Source: Allorhizobium undicola ORS 992 = ATCC 700741 | Lineage (GTDB): Bacteria; Pseudomonadota; Alphaproteobacteria; Rhizobiales; Rhizobiaceae | Reading direction: 5' to 3' | DNA: 64,000 nucleotides | NCBI RefSeq assembly: GCF_000621665.1 | Contig: NZ_JHXQ01000002.1 | Location: 338,095-402,094, forward strand | Shown: in pieces, positions 20,786 through 29,919 of the stretch | Layout of the letters: each line of letters begins with the position of its first letter | Numbering within the stretch: the first letter of the stretch is position 1 | The notes under the pieces: generated by a model | Database searches by the model: none | The model's input: only the letters and a program-made list of their open reading frames with translations | What the model was told of the DNA's origin: nothing | Made by a program: the position numbers and the translations under genes

Positions 20786-21493
20786 TTACGCCTGCCTGCC
20801 CCGCGGCGCAAGAACCCGCGCCCCCGAGGGTCCAGCAACGACAGCAAGCGATGCCATGCCAATGAAAAGACCGTGCTCGACCACGCCGGGAATCGCGTGC
20901 AGGGCTGCCGAAAGTGCCACTGCATCAGGAATGCGGCCAAAAGAAGCATCTATGATGTAATGGCCGCCATCGGTCGTCAGCGTTTCGTCGCCGGTCTTTC
21001 GCAGCGAAAGGGTGCCGGAAAGACCAAGCCGGGAGGCGGCCTTTTCAATGGCTATGCGCGTGGCAACGGCGCCAAAACTATTGATCTCGATGGGAAGCGG
21101 GAAAGCGCCCAGCATATCCACGACCTTGGTTTCATCGGCAATCACGATCATGCGGGCGGAAGCCGCTGCAACGATCTTTTCCCGGAGAAGGGCTGCTCCC
21201 CCGCCCTTTACCAGTGTCAGATCGCCATCCAGCTCGTCGGCGCCATCGATCGTCAGGTCAAGCTCCGGCAGTTCATCGAGAGATTTCAGCGGCACGCCCA
21301 GTTCAACGCAAAGCCTTGCGGTGCGCTCGGAGGTGGGAACCCCCTCCACCTTCATGCCGCCCGCCACCTTTTCGGCGAGAAGACGCACGAATTCCTCAGC
21401 CGTGGAGCCGGTGCCGATGCCGAGGCGCATTCCGTCCTCAACGTAAGACAAGGCGGCTTCCGCAGCCTTTATCTTCATTTGCCGAACATCCAT
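20786..21493 (-). CDS. rpiA: Ribose-5-phosphate isomerase A
   Basis: Interconverts ribose 5-phosphate and ribulose 5-phosphate in the pentose phosphate pathway. The 235-residue protein carries the phosphate loop GTGSTAEEF, the catalytic region [11 protein letters not shown] and [11 protein letters not shown], and [12 protein letters not shown]. The start at 21493 ([15 protein letters not shown]) matches the family; the frame continues upstream to 21559 without support. It is divergent from gph. Confidence 0.95.
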   Translation of the reverse strand: MDVRQMKIKAAEAALSYVEDGMRLGIGTGSTAEEFVRLLAEKVAGGMKVEGVPTSERTARLCVELGVPLKSLDELPELDLTIDGADELDGDLTLVKGGGAALLREKIVAAASARMIVIADETKVVDMLGAFPLPIEINSFGAVATRIAIEKAASRLGLSGTLSLRKTGDETLTTDGGHYIIDASFGRIPDAVALSAALHAIPGVVEHGLFIGMASLAVVAGPSGARVLAPRGRQA

Positions 21494-21676
21494 GCGCCAG
21501 TCTCCCCTGCATCGGCCACCTCGATCACCGTGGCTGAGCCCTGCTATTACACGGCTCATCCGGCAAACGAAAGCCCTCTTATCGCCATGGCCTCACCGGG
21601 CAGGCACATTGCATTTTTCTCCCATCCACCCTACCCCTTTGCGGCGACGCATTTCACCGACCGGAGACAAAATCCC

Positions 21677-22381
21677 TTGAGCAAGCCAGTCATCATTTTC
21701 GACCTCGACGGCACCCTTGTCGATACCGCCCCCGACCTGATGGCAAGCCTCAACCACACCATCGAAGCCGAAGGATTGCAGCCGGCGGGCTATGACGACA
21801 TGACCCATCTCGTCGGTCAGGGCGCGAAAATGATGATCCAGCGGGCCTTTACCCTGCGTGAACGTTCACTGGACGAAACCACCCTTGCTCGCCTGCTCGA
21901 CCGCTTCATTGCCCATTATCGGGCGGGAATGCCCGGCAAGAGCAAGCCCTATCCCGGCCTTGTCGCGGCACTGGACCGCCTTCGCGGCGCAGGCTGCACG
22001 CTCGCCGTGTGCACCAACAAGCTGGAAGGGCTGGCGCGGCCGCTGCTGGAAGGCCTTGGGCTGAGCGGCTATTTCGCAGCTGTGACCGGCGGCGACAGCT
22101 TCTCCATGCGCAAGCCCGACGCCGGACATATTCTCGGCACACTTCAGCGCGCCGGAAAGCCCGGTGAACCGGCCCTGATGATCGGCGACAGCATCAATGA
22201 CATATTGGCGGCGAAAAATGCCGGCATCGCCTCGATCGCCGTCCCGTTCGGCTATTCGGATGTGGATGTGCGCAGCCTGGGCGCCGATCGGATCATCGAG
22301 CATTTCGACGAGCTGACCCTGGAACTGGTGGAAGGTCTGATCGCCGAAAACCTTGCCCGACGGATTTTCCGCGCATTGTAG
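21677..22381 (+). CDS. gph: Phosphoglycolate phosphatase (HAD superfamily)
   Basis: Hydrolyses 2-phosphoglycolate formed in DNA repair and oxidative metabolism. It shows HAD motif I FDLDGTLVDT with nucleophile Asp and acid/base Asp, motif II CTNKLEG and motif III/IV KPDAGHIL...MIGDSINDILAAKNAG. A TTG at 21677 is taken as start because it has GGAG ten bases upstream and puts the Rossmann strand KPVIIFDLDG at the N-terminus; the frame is open far upstream across the opposite rpiA gene, but that part is not coding. 234 residues, normal for Gph. Confidence 0.88.
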   Translation: MSKPVIIFDLDGTLVDTAPDLMASLNHTIEAEGLQPAGYDDMTHLVGQGAKMMIQRAFTLRERSLDETTLARLLDRFIAHYRAGMPGKSKPYPGLVAALDRLRGAGCTLAVCTNKLEGLARPLLEGLGLSGYFAAVTGGDSFSMRKPDAGHILGTLQRAGKPGEPALMIGDSINDILAAKNAGIASIAVPFGYSDVDVRSLGADRIIEHFDELTLELVEGLIAENLARRIFRAL

Positions 22382-22816
22382 CGAATTTCCCGCAAAGCCT
22401 ATTCGGTTTTACGTCCGGTGACGGCCACCCGCCTTTAACCACTCCCTTACCAAAAAAGATCTTCTTTCCCCTCACCTATGCATTTTTCCGGACGTTCAAC
22501 TGCGGTTCTTTCTCTGGCTTTCGTGCCAAAGACATCCAATTGCGGCAGATTTGCCACAGTACACCCGGCGTATCTGAAACTCGCGCTCTTCGATCCTCAC
22601 ATTGAAAACCTCGCTTATGCAGCTGTTTTATATCGTTTTTTTAAATCACAGGATATATATCGTTAGAATTTTATTCAAATGCTGCGTAAGTATAATTTCC
22701 AAATTCCTACATCAAAACTCGGATTTTAGATAAACTTACATAGCCTTTGAGCGTTGTATTTTGCGAGACCTCAAAAGGTCGGGCGTCATTGTGCTTCCAT
22801 GACAGGGAGTACCGCA
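22382..22816. other. 435-bp intergenic region, no gene seen
   Basis: AT-rich compared with its surroundings; only short open frames without recognisable features. It holds the promoter of the cysteine protease gene. Confidence 0.6.
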
Positions 22817-23437
22817 ATGGCCCGCAAAAACAGAAAAACCCATGCCATCGGCGCCGCATTTCTCATGCTTGCGGCGGCCGAGCCCGCCTTTGCCCTTTCC
22901 GGCTCGATGAAAGTCACCGGACGGGCAAGCCAACCCATAGGTCACTACGAATTTTGTCGTCAGTCCCCTTCAGAGTGCAAGCCGCTGGATGGCGATTCCG
23001 GCCCGCTACCTCTTTCACCCGCCCTCTGGCAGGACATCGTAAACGTCAACGTCTCGGTAAACAGCGCGATCAAGCCGGAAACAGACAAGGAGATTTACGG
23101 CGTGGAGGAAAAGTGGGCCTATCCCACGACAGCCGGAGACTGTGAAGACTACGCGCTGCTCAAGCGCAGGATGCTGATGCAAAAGGGCATATCCGCTTCC
23201 GACCTGCTGATGACCGTGGTGCTGCAACCGAATGGTGAGGGCCACGCCGTGCTGACGGTGCGCACCGACCGCGGGGACTTCGTGCTGGATAACATGCGCG
23301 ATCAGGTCAAGCTCTGGTCGGAGACCGAATATACCTATCTCAAGCGGCAAGCGGCAGACGATCCGGGTCATTGGATGAAGATTCTCGACGGCCGCGCTCC
23401 CGCCTCTGCGACGGTTACTACGGTTGCAGGCAATTGA
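22817..23437 (+). CDS. Periplasmic transglutaminase-like cysteine protease (BTLCP)
   Basis: 206-residue exported protein with an N-terminal signal peptide (to about residue 27, ...AAAEPAFA). The catalytic triad of the bacterial transglutaminase-like family is present: Cys in GDCEDYALLKR, His in GHAVLTVRT and Asp in DFVLDNM. Relatives of this family (LapG type) cleave biofilm adhesins in the periplasm, though many rhizobial copies have no known substrate. The start at 22817 follows GGGAG; a Met at 22799 is possible. A terminator hairpin follows at 23512. Confidence 0.82.
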   Translation: MARKNRKTHAIGAAFLMLAAAEPAFALSGSMKVTGRASQPIGHYEFCRQSPSECKPLDGDSGPLPLSPALWQDIVNVNVSVNSAIKPETDKEIYGVEEKWAYPTTAGDCEDYALLKRRMLMQKGISASDLLMTVVLQPNGEGHAVLTVRTDRGDFVLDNMRDQVKLWSETEYTYLKRQAADDPGHWMKILDGRAPASATVTTVAGN

Positions 23438-23511
23438 TAGCGGAAAGGTTACGCAAAATCTGAAAGGTTCGGCCCGGTCGTTCCCCGCACAACTCGTCCA
23501 GTCCGGGCCAC

Positions 23512-23545
23512 GAGCCGGCTCCGCTGCCACGGAGCCGGCTCACTT
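23512..23545 (+). terminator. Terminator-like hairpin
   Basis: Perfect 12-bp stem GAGCCGGCTCCG (23512-23523) with CGGAGCCGGCTC (23530-23541), then ACTTTTG. It lies 75 bp past the cysteine protease gene. Confidence 0.65.
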
Positions 23546-23836
23546 TTGTAAGCGCGAAGCCCATGCCTTCGCGGGCACCATCTCAAATCCCCGTCGATGC
23601 CGGAGCCTTGCAAGACGTTGTGGCGCGCTGCGCTCACATCATTGCACAGACAGGATGAAGTTCAGGACGCAAGCTGCTGTTTTCGAGGCATAGTCTCGTG
23701 ATGACCGCCCCTTGCTGGGTAACAGACATTAAGGACGACAACACCCAACTTAAACATTCATTAACCATATGGGCGCAACCTGATCCCAACGACTCTCCCG
23801 GCCGATCTTGCGGCTGGCTCAAGGATGAGGTTGCAC

Positions 23837-24700
23837 ATGGCGCATCTGGAGCATTCGCAGGACCATTGGGAACCGGTTTTCCGCCAGCAATTCCGTGAAA
23901 ACAGGGAAAGGCAATCGCCCGGCCTTGCCCGCCAGGACCGCATCGTCGCAGTGCCGGAACCGATGAGACCAGACCTCGAAGAGGGCGAGGAAGACCTTCT
24001 CTCCTCTCCGATGATTTGGCGGGCCGCCATGGCGGCTGCCTTTCTGGCGCTGGTTTCGATCACCATTACGCTGTCTGCCGATCGCATCGCTGCCTGGCTG
24101 GACGTGATGGATTTCAGCGCCTCCACGACACCACGGCTTGTGACTGTCGGGCTCGACACGCTCGCCATCGAGGAAAACGCCATACGATTCGAGCGCCAAC
24201 GACAGGACGGCCCGGCCGCCCGCATTGATCTGGCCCTCACCTGGCCTGGCCTGCAAGGCTTTCGCGAGGCCGACAGGATGCGCTTTGCCGATCCCGCGCA
24301 GGCATCGGGCCTCATCTTCGTGCAGATCACCCAGAGCGTCATGTCGCGGGACATGTCAGGCAGGATGGAGCCTATCTATAGCCAACTCTTCGAGGGCGAC
24401 GCGCAATCGGCGCCCTTCGGTCTGACGGCGCACCGGTTCCGCAAGGGCACAGGCTACGACGGCGAACTCATCTATTCCGCCCGCCGCCCCGCAGACGCAG
24501 ATTACGCCGTGCGCTGCATCGATCCCGCCGCCGCCGCCACCCTTACCGCAGATTGCCAGCGCGACCTCCACATGGGCCGCGATCTCACCATTCTCTATCG
24601 GTTCTCCAGCAAGCATCTGGCGTCATGGAAGGCCATCGATACCGCCATCCGGGATTACATCACCCACCGTCTTGCCAGCGCTGGCCCGGCGAAAGCCTGA
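23837..24700 (+). CDS. Hypothetical membrane-anchored protein
   Basis: 287 residues: a charged cytoplasmic N-terminus of about 55 residues, one hydrophobic segment (about 58-78, WRAAMAAAFLALVSITITL), and a soluble remainder that would be periplasmic. It contains two cysteines (CID, DCQRD) that could pair there. I do not recognise a domain. Start 23837 is preferred over 23825 because of GAGG spacing. It precedes the carboxypeptidase gene by 177 bp. Confidence 0.65.
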   Translation: MAHLEHSQDHWEPVFRQQFRENRERQSPGLARQDRIVAVPEPMRPDLEEGEEDLLSSPMIWRAAMAAAFLALVSITITLSADRIAAWLDVMDFSASTTPRLVTVGLDTLAIEENAIRFERQRQDGPAARIDLALTWPGLQGFREADRMRFADPAQASGLIFVQITQSVMSRDMSGRMEPIYSQLFEGDAQSAPFGLTAHRFRKGTGYDGELIYSARRPADADYAVRCIDPAAAATLTADCQRDLHMGRDLTILYRFSSKHLASWKAIDTAIRDYITHRLASAGPAKA

Positions 24701-24877
24701 ATGAAGCGCCTGCAATGTCGCAAACTGACAGTTGCGCCGCATTGAGACAGCATCATCGAAACCGCAGGAAAAGGTAAAGCAAAGATTCATCATAAACCAC
24801 TTGGTAACGCTGACCTTCTAAAGTGCATTCCTAGTCGCTGGGGGGCGGCCAGGAATGAATTCAGGAAAAGAGAAGAC

Positions 24878-26419
24878 GTGGTGAACAAGCCTTTTGCTAC
24901 CCTCCTTGGCCGGAGCTTAAACATCCGGCGCATTTGCTGTTTTTCCGTTGCGTTGGCCATTGCGGGCGCGTCCGTTCTGGCGCCTCGGGCCGCAGAAGCC
25001 GCCGCAGGTCCCCGCTATTCGGACATCGTGATCGACGCAAATTCCGGTAAAGTGCTTCACGCGACCGATCCGGACGGGCTGCGCTATCCAGCCTCTCTCA
25101 CCAAAATGATGACGCTTTACCTGACGTTCGAAGCGCTGGAAAAGGGGCGTATCCGTCTGGATAGCAGGGTTCCCGTGTCGGTTCACGCGGCCACGGAGCG
25201 TCCGACGAAGCTGGGGTTGAAGCCCGGCAGCAGCCTCACCGTGGAGCAGGCCATTCTTGGCCTTATCACCCGCTCGGCCAATGACGCCGCAACCGCGCTT
25301 GGCGAGTTGATCGGCGGTTCAGAGCCCCGTTTTGCGCAGATGATGACAGCCAAGGCCCGGTCGCTCGGCATGTCGCGGACCACCTATCGCAATGCCAACG
25401 GTCTTCCCGATCCCGGCCAGATGACCACCGCCCGCGATCAGGCGCGGCTGGGCCTGGCGCTCCGGCAGCACTTTCCAAAGTATTACCCATATTTTTCCAC
25501 CCGCAGTTTCACCTTTAACCGGCAGGTCATCGGCAATCATAACCGGCTGCTCGGCAATGTTCGCGGGGTGGATGGCATAAAGACCGGCTTCACCAACGCT
25601 TCCGGCTTCAATCTGGTGACGTCGCTGCGCCTTGACGGGCGTTCGCTGGTTGGCGTTGTCATGGGCGGCGCGACCGGTGCGTCACGTGACAAGCGGATGC
25701 GCGATCTTGTGCTCGCCGCACTGCCGCAGGCCAGCACCCGTGGTGGCGGCGGCGCCATGGCGCGGGCCGAACCGGTGCCGGAACCCGTGGAGCCCGTTGC
25801 CGCCCGCACCGCCCAGATGCCGCGCCTGCCACAAGACGACGTACCTGTTCCCGGTTCGCGGTACGAGGACGTGGCGAATAATGACGAAACAGAGGAAGAC
25901 GCCCCTGCGGCGATCGCCCCAGTGGCCAGCGCCCCAGTAGCCAGGGCTCAAATGGCCAGCGCAGCACCCGCCGTGCAGGCCTATGCCCGGCCTGTGGAAA
26001 ATCCCGCCCATGCCGATGCCGCCACCAATGCGCTTGCGGCACAGGCCGCAGCCCTTGATGCCGCCTCCGGCGCGGCACCCCTGCCCGAGCAGCGCAAGAC
26101 TGCCAGCCATAAGCGCGGCGGCAAGGCAAATGTCGATGAAACGGTGACGGCCTCCACGTCCCCGGCTTCGGCCACCGGCTGGACGGTACAGATCGGCGTT
26201 TCAGACAGCCGCGACGGCGCGATAGGTCTTCTCAAAACCGCGCAGACCAAGGCCGGAAAGCCGCTGCGCAGCGCAAAACCGCTGGCAGTGGCGGTGAGCG
26301 ATGATGGATCACAGCTTTATCGCGCCCGCTTTGGCGGCTTCAAGAACCAGAAGGAGGCCGTAAACGCCTGTAACGCGCTGAAAAAGTCCGGCGTCAGTTG
26401 CTGGGCAGCCATGCAGTGA
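24878..26419 (+). CDS. D-alanyl-D-alanine carboxypeptidase with C-terminal SPOR domain
   Basis: 513-residue exported penicillin-binding protein that trims peptidoglycan pentapeptides. It has a signal sequence (cleavage after about residue 41, ...AAEAAA) and the S11 motifs: SxxK in ASLTKMM, SxN in RSANDAA and KTG in GIKTGFTN. A long Ala/Pro-rich linker (about 290-425) leads to a SPOR-like domain at the C-terminus (GWTVQIGVSDSRDGAIGLL to AVNACNALKKSGVSCW), which binds denuded glycan at septa. The start is a GTG pair at 24878/24881. Confidence 0.92.
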   Translation: MVNKPFATLLGRSLNIRRICCFSVALAIAGASVLAPRAAEAAAGPRYSDIVIDANSGKVLHATDPDGLRYPASLTKMMTLYLTFEALEKGRIRLDSRVPVSVHAATERPTKLGLKPGSSLTVEQAILGLITRSANDAATALGELIGGSEPRFAQMMTAKARSLGMSRTTYRNANGLPDPGQMTTARDQARLGLALRQHFPKYYPYFSTRSFTFNRQVIGNHNRLLGNVRGVDGIKTGFTNASGFNLVTSLRLDGRSLVGVVMGGATGASRDKRMRDLVLAALPQASTRGGGGAMARAEPVPEPVEPVAARTAQMPRLPQDDVPVPGSRYEDVANNDETEEDAPAAIAPVASAPVARAQMASAAPAVQAYARPVENPAHADAATNALAAQAAALDAASGAAPLPEQRKTASHKRGGKANVDETVTASTSPASATGWTVQIGVSDSRDGAIGLLKTAQTKAGKPLRSAKPLAVAVSDDGSQLYRARFGGFKNQKEAVNACNALKKSGVSCWAAMQ

Positions 26420-26484
26420 CCTTGTTCAAGGGGCCATTGCCCCTCCAAGCCAAACCTCGAAAAGTAGTGAGTACGAGGCCGTAA

Positions 26485-26754
26485 ATGTCAAACAGCGATT
26501 ATCCCCGCAATGGCGGGCAGGATCTGCGCGAGGAGGCCTACAATCCGCGCAGCCACCTTTCCCCCCTGCATGACGCAGCCATGCGCCTTGCAGAATACGG
26601 CTTGCACAAGCCGCGCTCCAAGACCCGCGAACTCATGACCCTCCTCTTGTGCCATGGGGCGCGGGCGTGGCGCTATTCGCAGCCTGAAGCGCGTATTCAC
26701 CTGCATATCTGCACCTATGGAAACCGTAAGCCCGTACGGCTGAGGCTGCGCTAA
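26485..26754 (+). CDS. Hypothetical 89-residue basic protein
   Basis: Rich in Arg/His/Leu, with SHLSPLHDAAMRLAEYGLHKPRSKTRELM followed by a terminal RKPVRLRLR. There is no signal or membrane segment and no recognised domain. A GAGG lies 9 bp before the ATG. It fills the space between two core genes; evidence for expression is only the open frame, ribosome site and codon pattern. Confidence 0.5.
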   Translation: MSNSDYPRNGGQDLREEAYNPRSHLSPLHDAAMRLAEYGLHKPRSKTRELMTLLLCHGARAWRYSQPEARIHLHICTYGNRKPVRLRLR

Positions 26755-26885
26755 GTCTGGGCGTGCGCGCTCGCCTGCATGTTGCATTCTTCCCGCCGTG
26801 TGGCAAAACTTGTTCCGGCAGGCGAGGCGAAATTCGCCTTCGCTCTTCGGTCCCATGAACGGCGCTTATTCACGGAGACTTCCCC

Positions 26886-27422
26886 ATGGCCCTTTATGCC
26901 CTCGGCAATCTCGTACCGCAGCTTCCTGCCGAAGGCCGTTACTGGATCGCGCCGAATGCGCAGGTCATGGGCAATGTGGTGATTTCCGAAAATGTCGGCA
27001 TCTGGTTTGGCGCGGTGTTGCGGGGGGATAATGACCCCATTACCATCGGAGCTGGCACGAATATTCAGGATAATTGCACGATCCATACCGATATAGGCCT
27101 GCCCACGATCATCGGCGAAGGCTGCACCATCGGTCACAACGCAATTATCCATGGCTGCGTCATCGGCGACAATTCCCTTGTCGGCATGGGAGCAACCGTG
27201 CTGAACGGCGCGAGGATCGGCAGAAACTCTCTGGTCGGCGCCAATGCGCTGGTGACAGAAGGCAAGGAATTCCCGGAGAATTCCCTCATTGTCGGCTCGC
27301 CCGCCAAGGCAATCCGCACGCTGGATGAAAATGCCATCGAGGCGCTGCGCCAGTCCGCCCGCAACTATATCGCCAACTGGCAGCGCTTTGCCCGCGATCT
27401 GAGGCCCTTGGCCGAAAAGTGA
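26886..27422 (+). CDS. Gamma-class carbonic anhydrase-like hexapeptide-repeat protein
   Basis: 178-residue left-handed beta-helix protein. Hexapeptide repeats run through residues 20-135, with the zinc-ligand histidines in CTIHTDIG (His about 64), IGHNAII (about 87) and IIHGCVIG (about 92), followed by a C-terminal helix. This is the CaiE/YrdA-like gamma-CA family; some members hydrate CO2, others have no measured activity. Start 26886 follows GGAGACTTCCCC. Confidence 0.88.
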   Translation: MALYALGNLVPQLPAEGRYWIAPNAQVMGNVVISENVGIWFGAVLRGDNDPITIGAGTNIQDNCTIHTDIGLPTIIGEGCTIGHNAIIHGCVIGDNSLVGMGATVLNGARIGRNSLVGANALVTEGKEFPENSLIVGSPAKAIRTLDENAIEALRQSARNYIANWQRFARDLRPLAEK

Positions 27423-27444
27423 AGGCCCGACTTGGGTCTTGAAG

Positions 27445-27486
27445 GATAATCTTGTCGATCCTCGTTTCACTCGGGTCGGATCATGC
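27445..27486 (+). repeat. Dispersed repeat B, copy 3
   Basis: Third copy of the repeat at 5907 and 20720, with two to three substitutions. It lies between the gamma-CA gene and the LysR gene ending at 27488. Confidence 0.7.
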
Positions 27487-27487
27487 C

Positions 27488-28393
27488 CTAAGGACGTCTT
27501 GAGCCGACCTGCCCCAGCACCCAATTCTCGAAGGCGTCAGCCATGGCCTGTGTGCGCCGGCTTTCCGGCCGCACCACATAATAGGCGTTTTCCGTGGACA
27601 TCGGCAGTGCGGCAATCGGCACCAGAAGTCCCGCCTCCATTTCTTCCTCGATAAGGTATGTTGGCAAAAGCGCCACGCCCAGCCCCGCCTGTGCCGCGGC
27701 GGAAACCATGGAAAACTGGTCGAACCGCAGACCGGAATAGGCGTTTTGCACCTCAACACCATGGATCTCGCACCAATCCGCCCACAGCTTGGGCCGCGTG
27801 GTCAGGTGAAGAAGCGATGCCTGTTCCGGCAGGACCGGCACCTGTCCCCGCAAACGCGCGGCAAGGGATGGGCTTGCCACGGGCAAGACCTGCTCACCGC
27901 ACAGGAAGGTGACGAACCCACCGGCCCAGACCGGCTGGCCGAAATGAAAGGCAAGGTCGAAATTCTCCTCGTTCAGATCAAACGGGCTCGACCGGGACTC
28001 CATGGTAATGGCAACATCGGGAAAGCGCGCCAGAAAATCGCCAAGGCGGGGCACCAGCCATTTCGAGCCGAATGTCGGCAAGGCGGCGATTTTCAGCGCT
28101 GCACTGCGATGGCCACGCGCCACAGCGCCGATCATCAGGCGCTCGGAACGAATCAGGAGTTCCTTCACCTCTGGCAAAAGCCGCTGCCCGGCCTCGGAAA
28201 GCACCACGCGCTGACGAATACGCTGAAAAAGCTTCATGCCGATCTGCCGTTCAAGATCGGCAATCTGGCGGCTGACCGCGCTCTGCGTAAGGTTCAGCTC
28301 CTCGGCGGCGCGGGAGAAATTCTGATGCCGGGCGGCACATTCGAAAGCCTGTAAATTCACGATGTCCGGCACGAGGCTTCTGCGCATGGTCAT
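27488..28393 (-). CDS. LysR-family regulator (GcvA-like), likely of hglS-amaB
   Basis: 301-residue regulator with an N-terminal winged helix (LQAFECAARHQNFSRAAEELNLTQSAVSRQIADLE) and a type 2 periplasmic-binding-like effector domain. It is divergent from the lysine-catabolic gene pair with a 107-bp gap, the usual LysR arrangement, so it probably controls hglS-amaB in response to a lysine-pathway intermediate. Start placed at 28393 (MTMRRSL); the frame extends to 28423. Confidence 0.85.
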   Translation of the reverse strand: MTMRRSLVPDIVNLQAFECAARHQNFSRAAEELNLTQSAVSRQIADLERQIGMKLFQRIRQRVVLSEAGQRLLPEVKELLIRSERLMIGAVARGHRSAALKIAALPTFGSKWLVPRLGDFLARFPDVAITMESRSSPFDLNEENFDLAFHFGQPVWAGGFVTFLCGEQVLPVASPSLAARLRGQVPVLPEQASLLHLTTRPKLWADWCEIHGVEVQNAYSGLRFDQFSMVSAAAQAGLGVALLPTYLIEEEMEAGLLVPIAALPMSTENAYYVVRPESRRTQAMADAFENWVLGQVGSRRP

Positions 28394-28500
28394 TCTGCTT
28401 TTGCATGAAGTTAGGAGAAACAATCACTACTGCTTGCGGCAAACACCGCCTATGGTGCATTTTCAGAATGATGTTGCATATCCTGAAGGGAATAGCCACC

Positions 28501-29892
28501 ATGACAGCCAAGGTCTCCGCAAGCGAGATTCGCGCCGCCTTTTCCGGCGCGATGTCGGCCATGTATCGCAATGAGGTTCCAGCTTACGGCACGCTGATGG
28601 ACCTTGTGGCCGAGGTAAACGAGGAAACACTGGCCGCGCAGCCGGACCTCAAGGCCCGCCTTGATGCCACCGACACGCTGGAGCGCATTTCCGAAGAGCG
28701 CCACGGCGCAATCCGGCTAGGCACCGCGCAAGAGCTTGCCACGATGCGCCGGATTTTCGCGGTCATGGGCATGTACCCCGTGGGCTATTACGATCTTTCC
28801 ACCGCAGGCGTGCCCGTGCATTCCACAGCCTTTCGGCCTGTGGGCGAAGAGGCGCTGAAGCGCAACCCTTTCCGCGTCTTCACCTCCCTGCTCCGGCTTG
28901 ATCTTATTGCCGACGAGGCATTGCGGCAGGAAGCGGCGGCCGTCCTCGCCCAACGTCAGATCTTCACCCCCGCCGCGCTTGCCCTGACGGAAAAGGCTGA
29001 AAAAGAGGGCGGACTGGCTACGGAGGACGCCGCCCGCTTCGTGGCCGAGGTGCTGGAAACCTTTCGCTGGCATGACAAGGCCAATGTCGAGCTTTCAATG
29101 TATCATCGCCTGCATGACGCCCACCGGCTGATTGCCGATGTCGTCTCCTTCAAGGGGCCGCATATCAACCACCTGACGCCGCGCACGCTGGACATCGACA
29201 AGGTACAGGCTCGAATGCCCGATTACGGCATTGCTCCCAAAGCCGTTGTCGAAGGCCCGCCCACGCGCAAATGCCCCATTCTCCTGCGTCAGACCTCGTT
29301 CAAGGCGCTGGAAGAAGCGGTTTCCTTCCAGAACGGCCATGGCGGCTGGGAGGCAGGAACCCATACCGCCCGCTTTGGCGAAATCGAGCAGCGCGGCATC
29401 GCATTGACGCCGAAAGGCCGCGCCCTTTACGATGCATTGCTGGATGAAACACGCAAACACGTTCGCCCTGCCGCTGATGGCTCGAATGCGCAGGCCTATG
29501 AACAGGCGCTGGCCGAAGTGTTCAAGGCCTTTCCCGACGACTGGGCGCAAATCCGCGCCGAAGGCCTTGGCTATTTCAGCTATTCGCTGACGCAGAAGGG
29601 CGCAAATGCCCTGCCCGCCAACACAGAGACGGACACGCTGATTGCCGAAGGCTACATCTGCTTCGATCCGATTGTTTATGAGGATTTTCTCCCCGTCAGT
29701 GCAGCCGGAATTTTCCAGTCCAATCTGGGCGATGGCGCTCAGCAGGAATTCGTGGCCAGCCCCAACCAGAAACGCTTCGAAGCAGACCTCGGGGCGGCTG
29801 TATTGAATGAATTCGACCATTATGCCGGCATGGAAAAGGCCTCGCTTGCGGCCTGCCTCGCCAATTTTACCCAACAGACGGCTGCTGAATAA
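28501..29892 (+). CDS. hglS: 2-oxoadipate dioxygenase/decarboxylase (DUF1338, HglS family)
   Basis: 463-residue Fe(II)-dependent enzyme of the DUF1338/YdcJ family. HglS of Pseudomonas converts 2-oxoadipate to D-2-hydroxyglutarate in lysine catabolism. Likely metal-ligand histidines are in VPVHSTAFRPV and HINHLTPRTLDID, with supporting motifs FRWHDKANVELSMYHRL and GLGYFSYSLT. The start at 28501 (MTAKVSASEIR) fits family length. The neighbouring aldehyde dehydrogenase is the enzyme needed upstream in the same pathway, which strengthens the call. Confidence 0.88.
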   Translation: MTAKVSASEIRAAFSGAMSAMYRNEVPAYGTLMDLVAEVNEETLAAQPDLKARLDATDTLERISEERHGAIRLGTAQELATMRRIFAVMGMYPVGYYDLSTAGVPVHSTAFRPVGEEALKRNPFRVFTSLLRLDLIADEALRQEAAAVLAQRQIFTPAALALTEKAEKEGGLATEDAARFVAEVLETFRWHDKANVELSMYHRLHDAHRLIADVVSFKGPHINHLTPRTLDIDKVQARMPDYGIAPKAVVEGPPTRKCPILLRQTSFKALEEAVSFQNGHGGWEAGTHTARFGEIEQRGIALTPKGRALYDALLDETRKHVRPAADGSNAQAYEQALAEVFKAFPDDWAQIRAEGLGYFSYSLTQKGANALPANTETDTLIAEGYICFDPIVYEDFLPVSAAGIFQSNLGDGAQQEFVASPNQKRFEADLGAAVLNEFDHYAGMEKASLAACLANFTQQTAAE

Positions 29893-29919
29893 GCGCCCCC
29901 TTAACGGAGAATTTTCCCC

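Noticed and set aside
20759..21676. 300-residue N-terminal extension of gph
   Set aside because: Runs opposite the whole rpiA gene; phosphatase family members start at the FDLDGT strand. TTG 21677 has a ribosome site.
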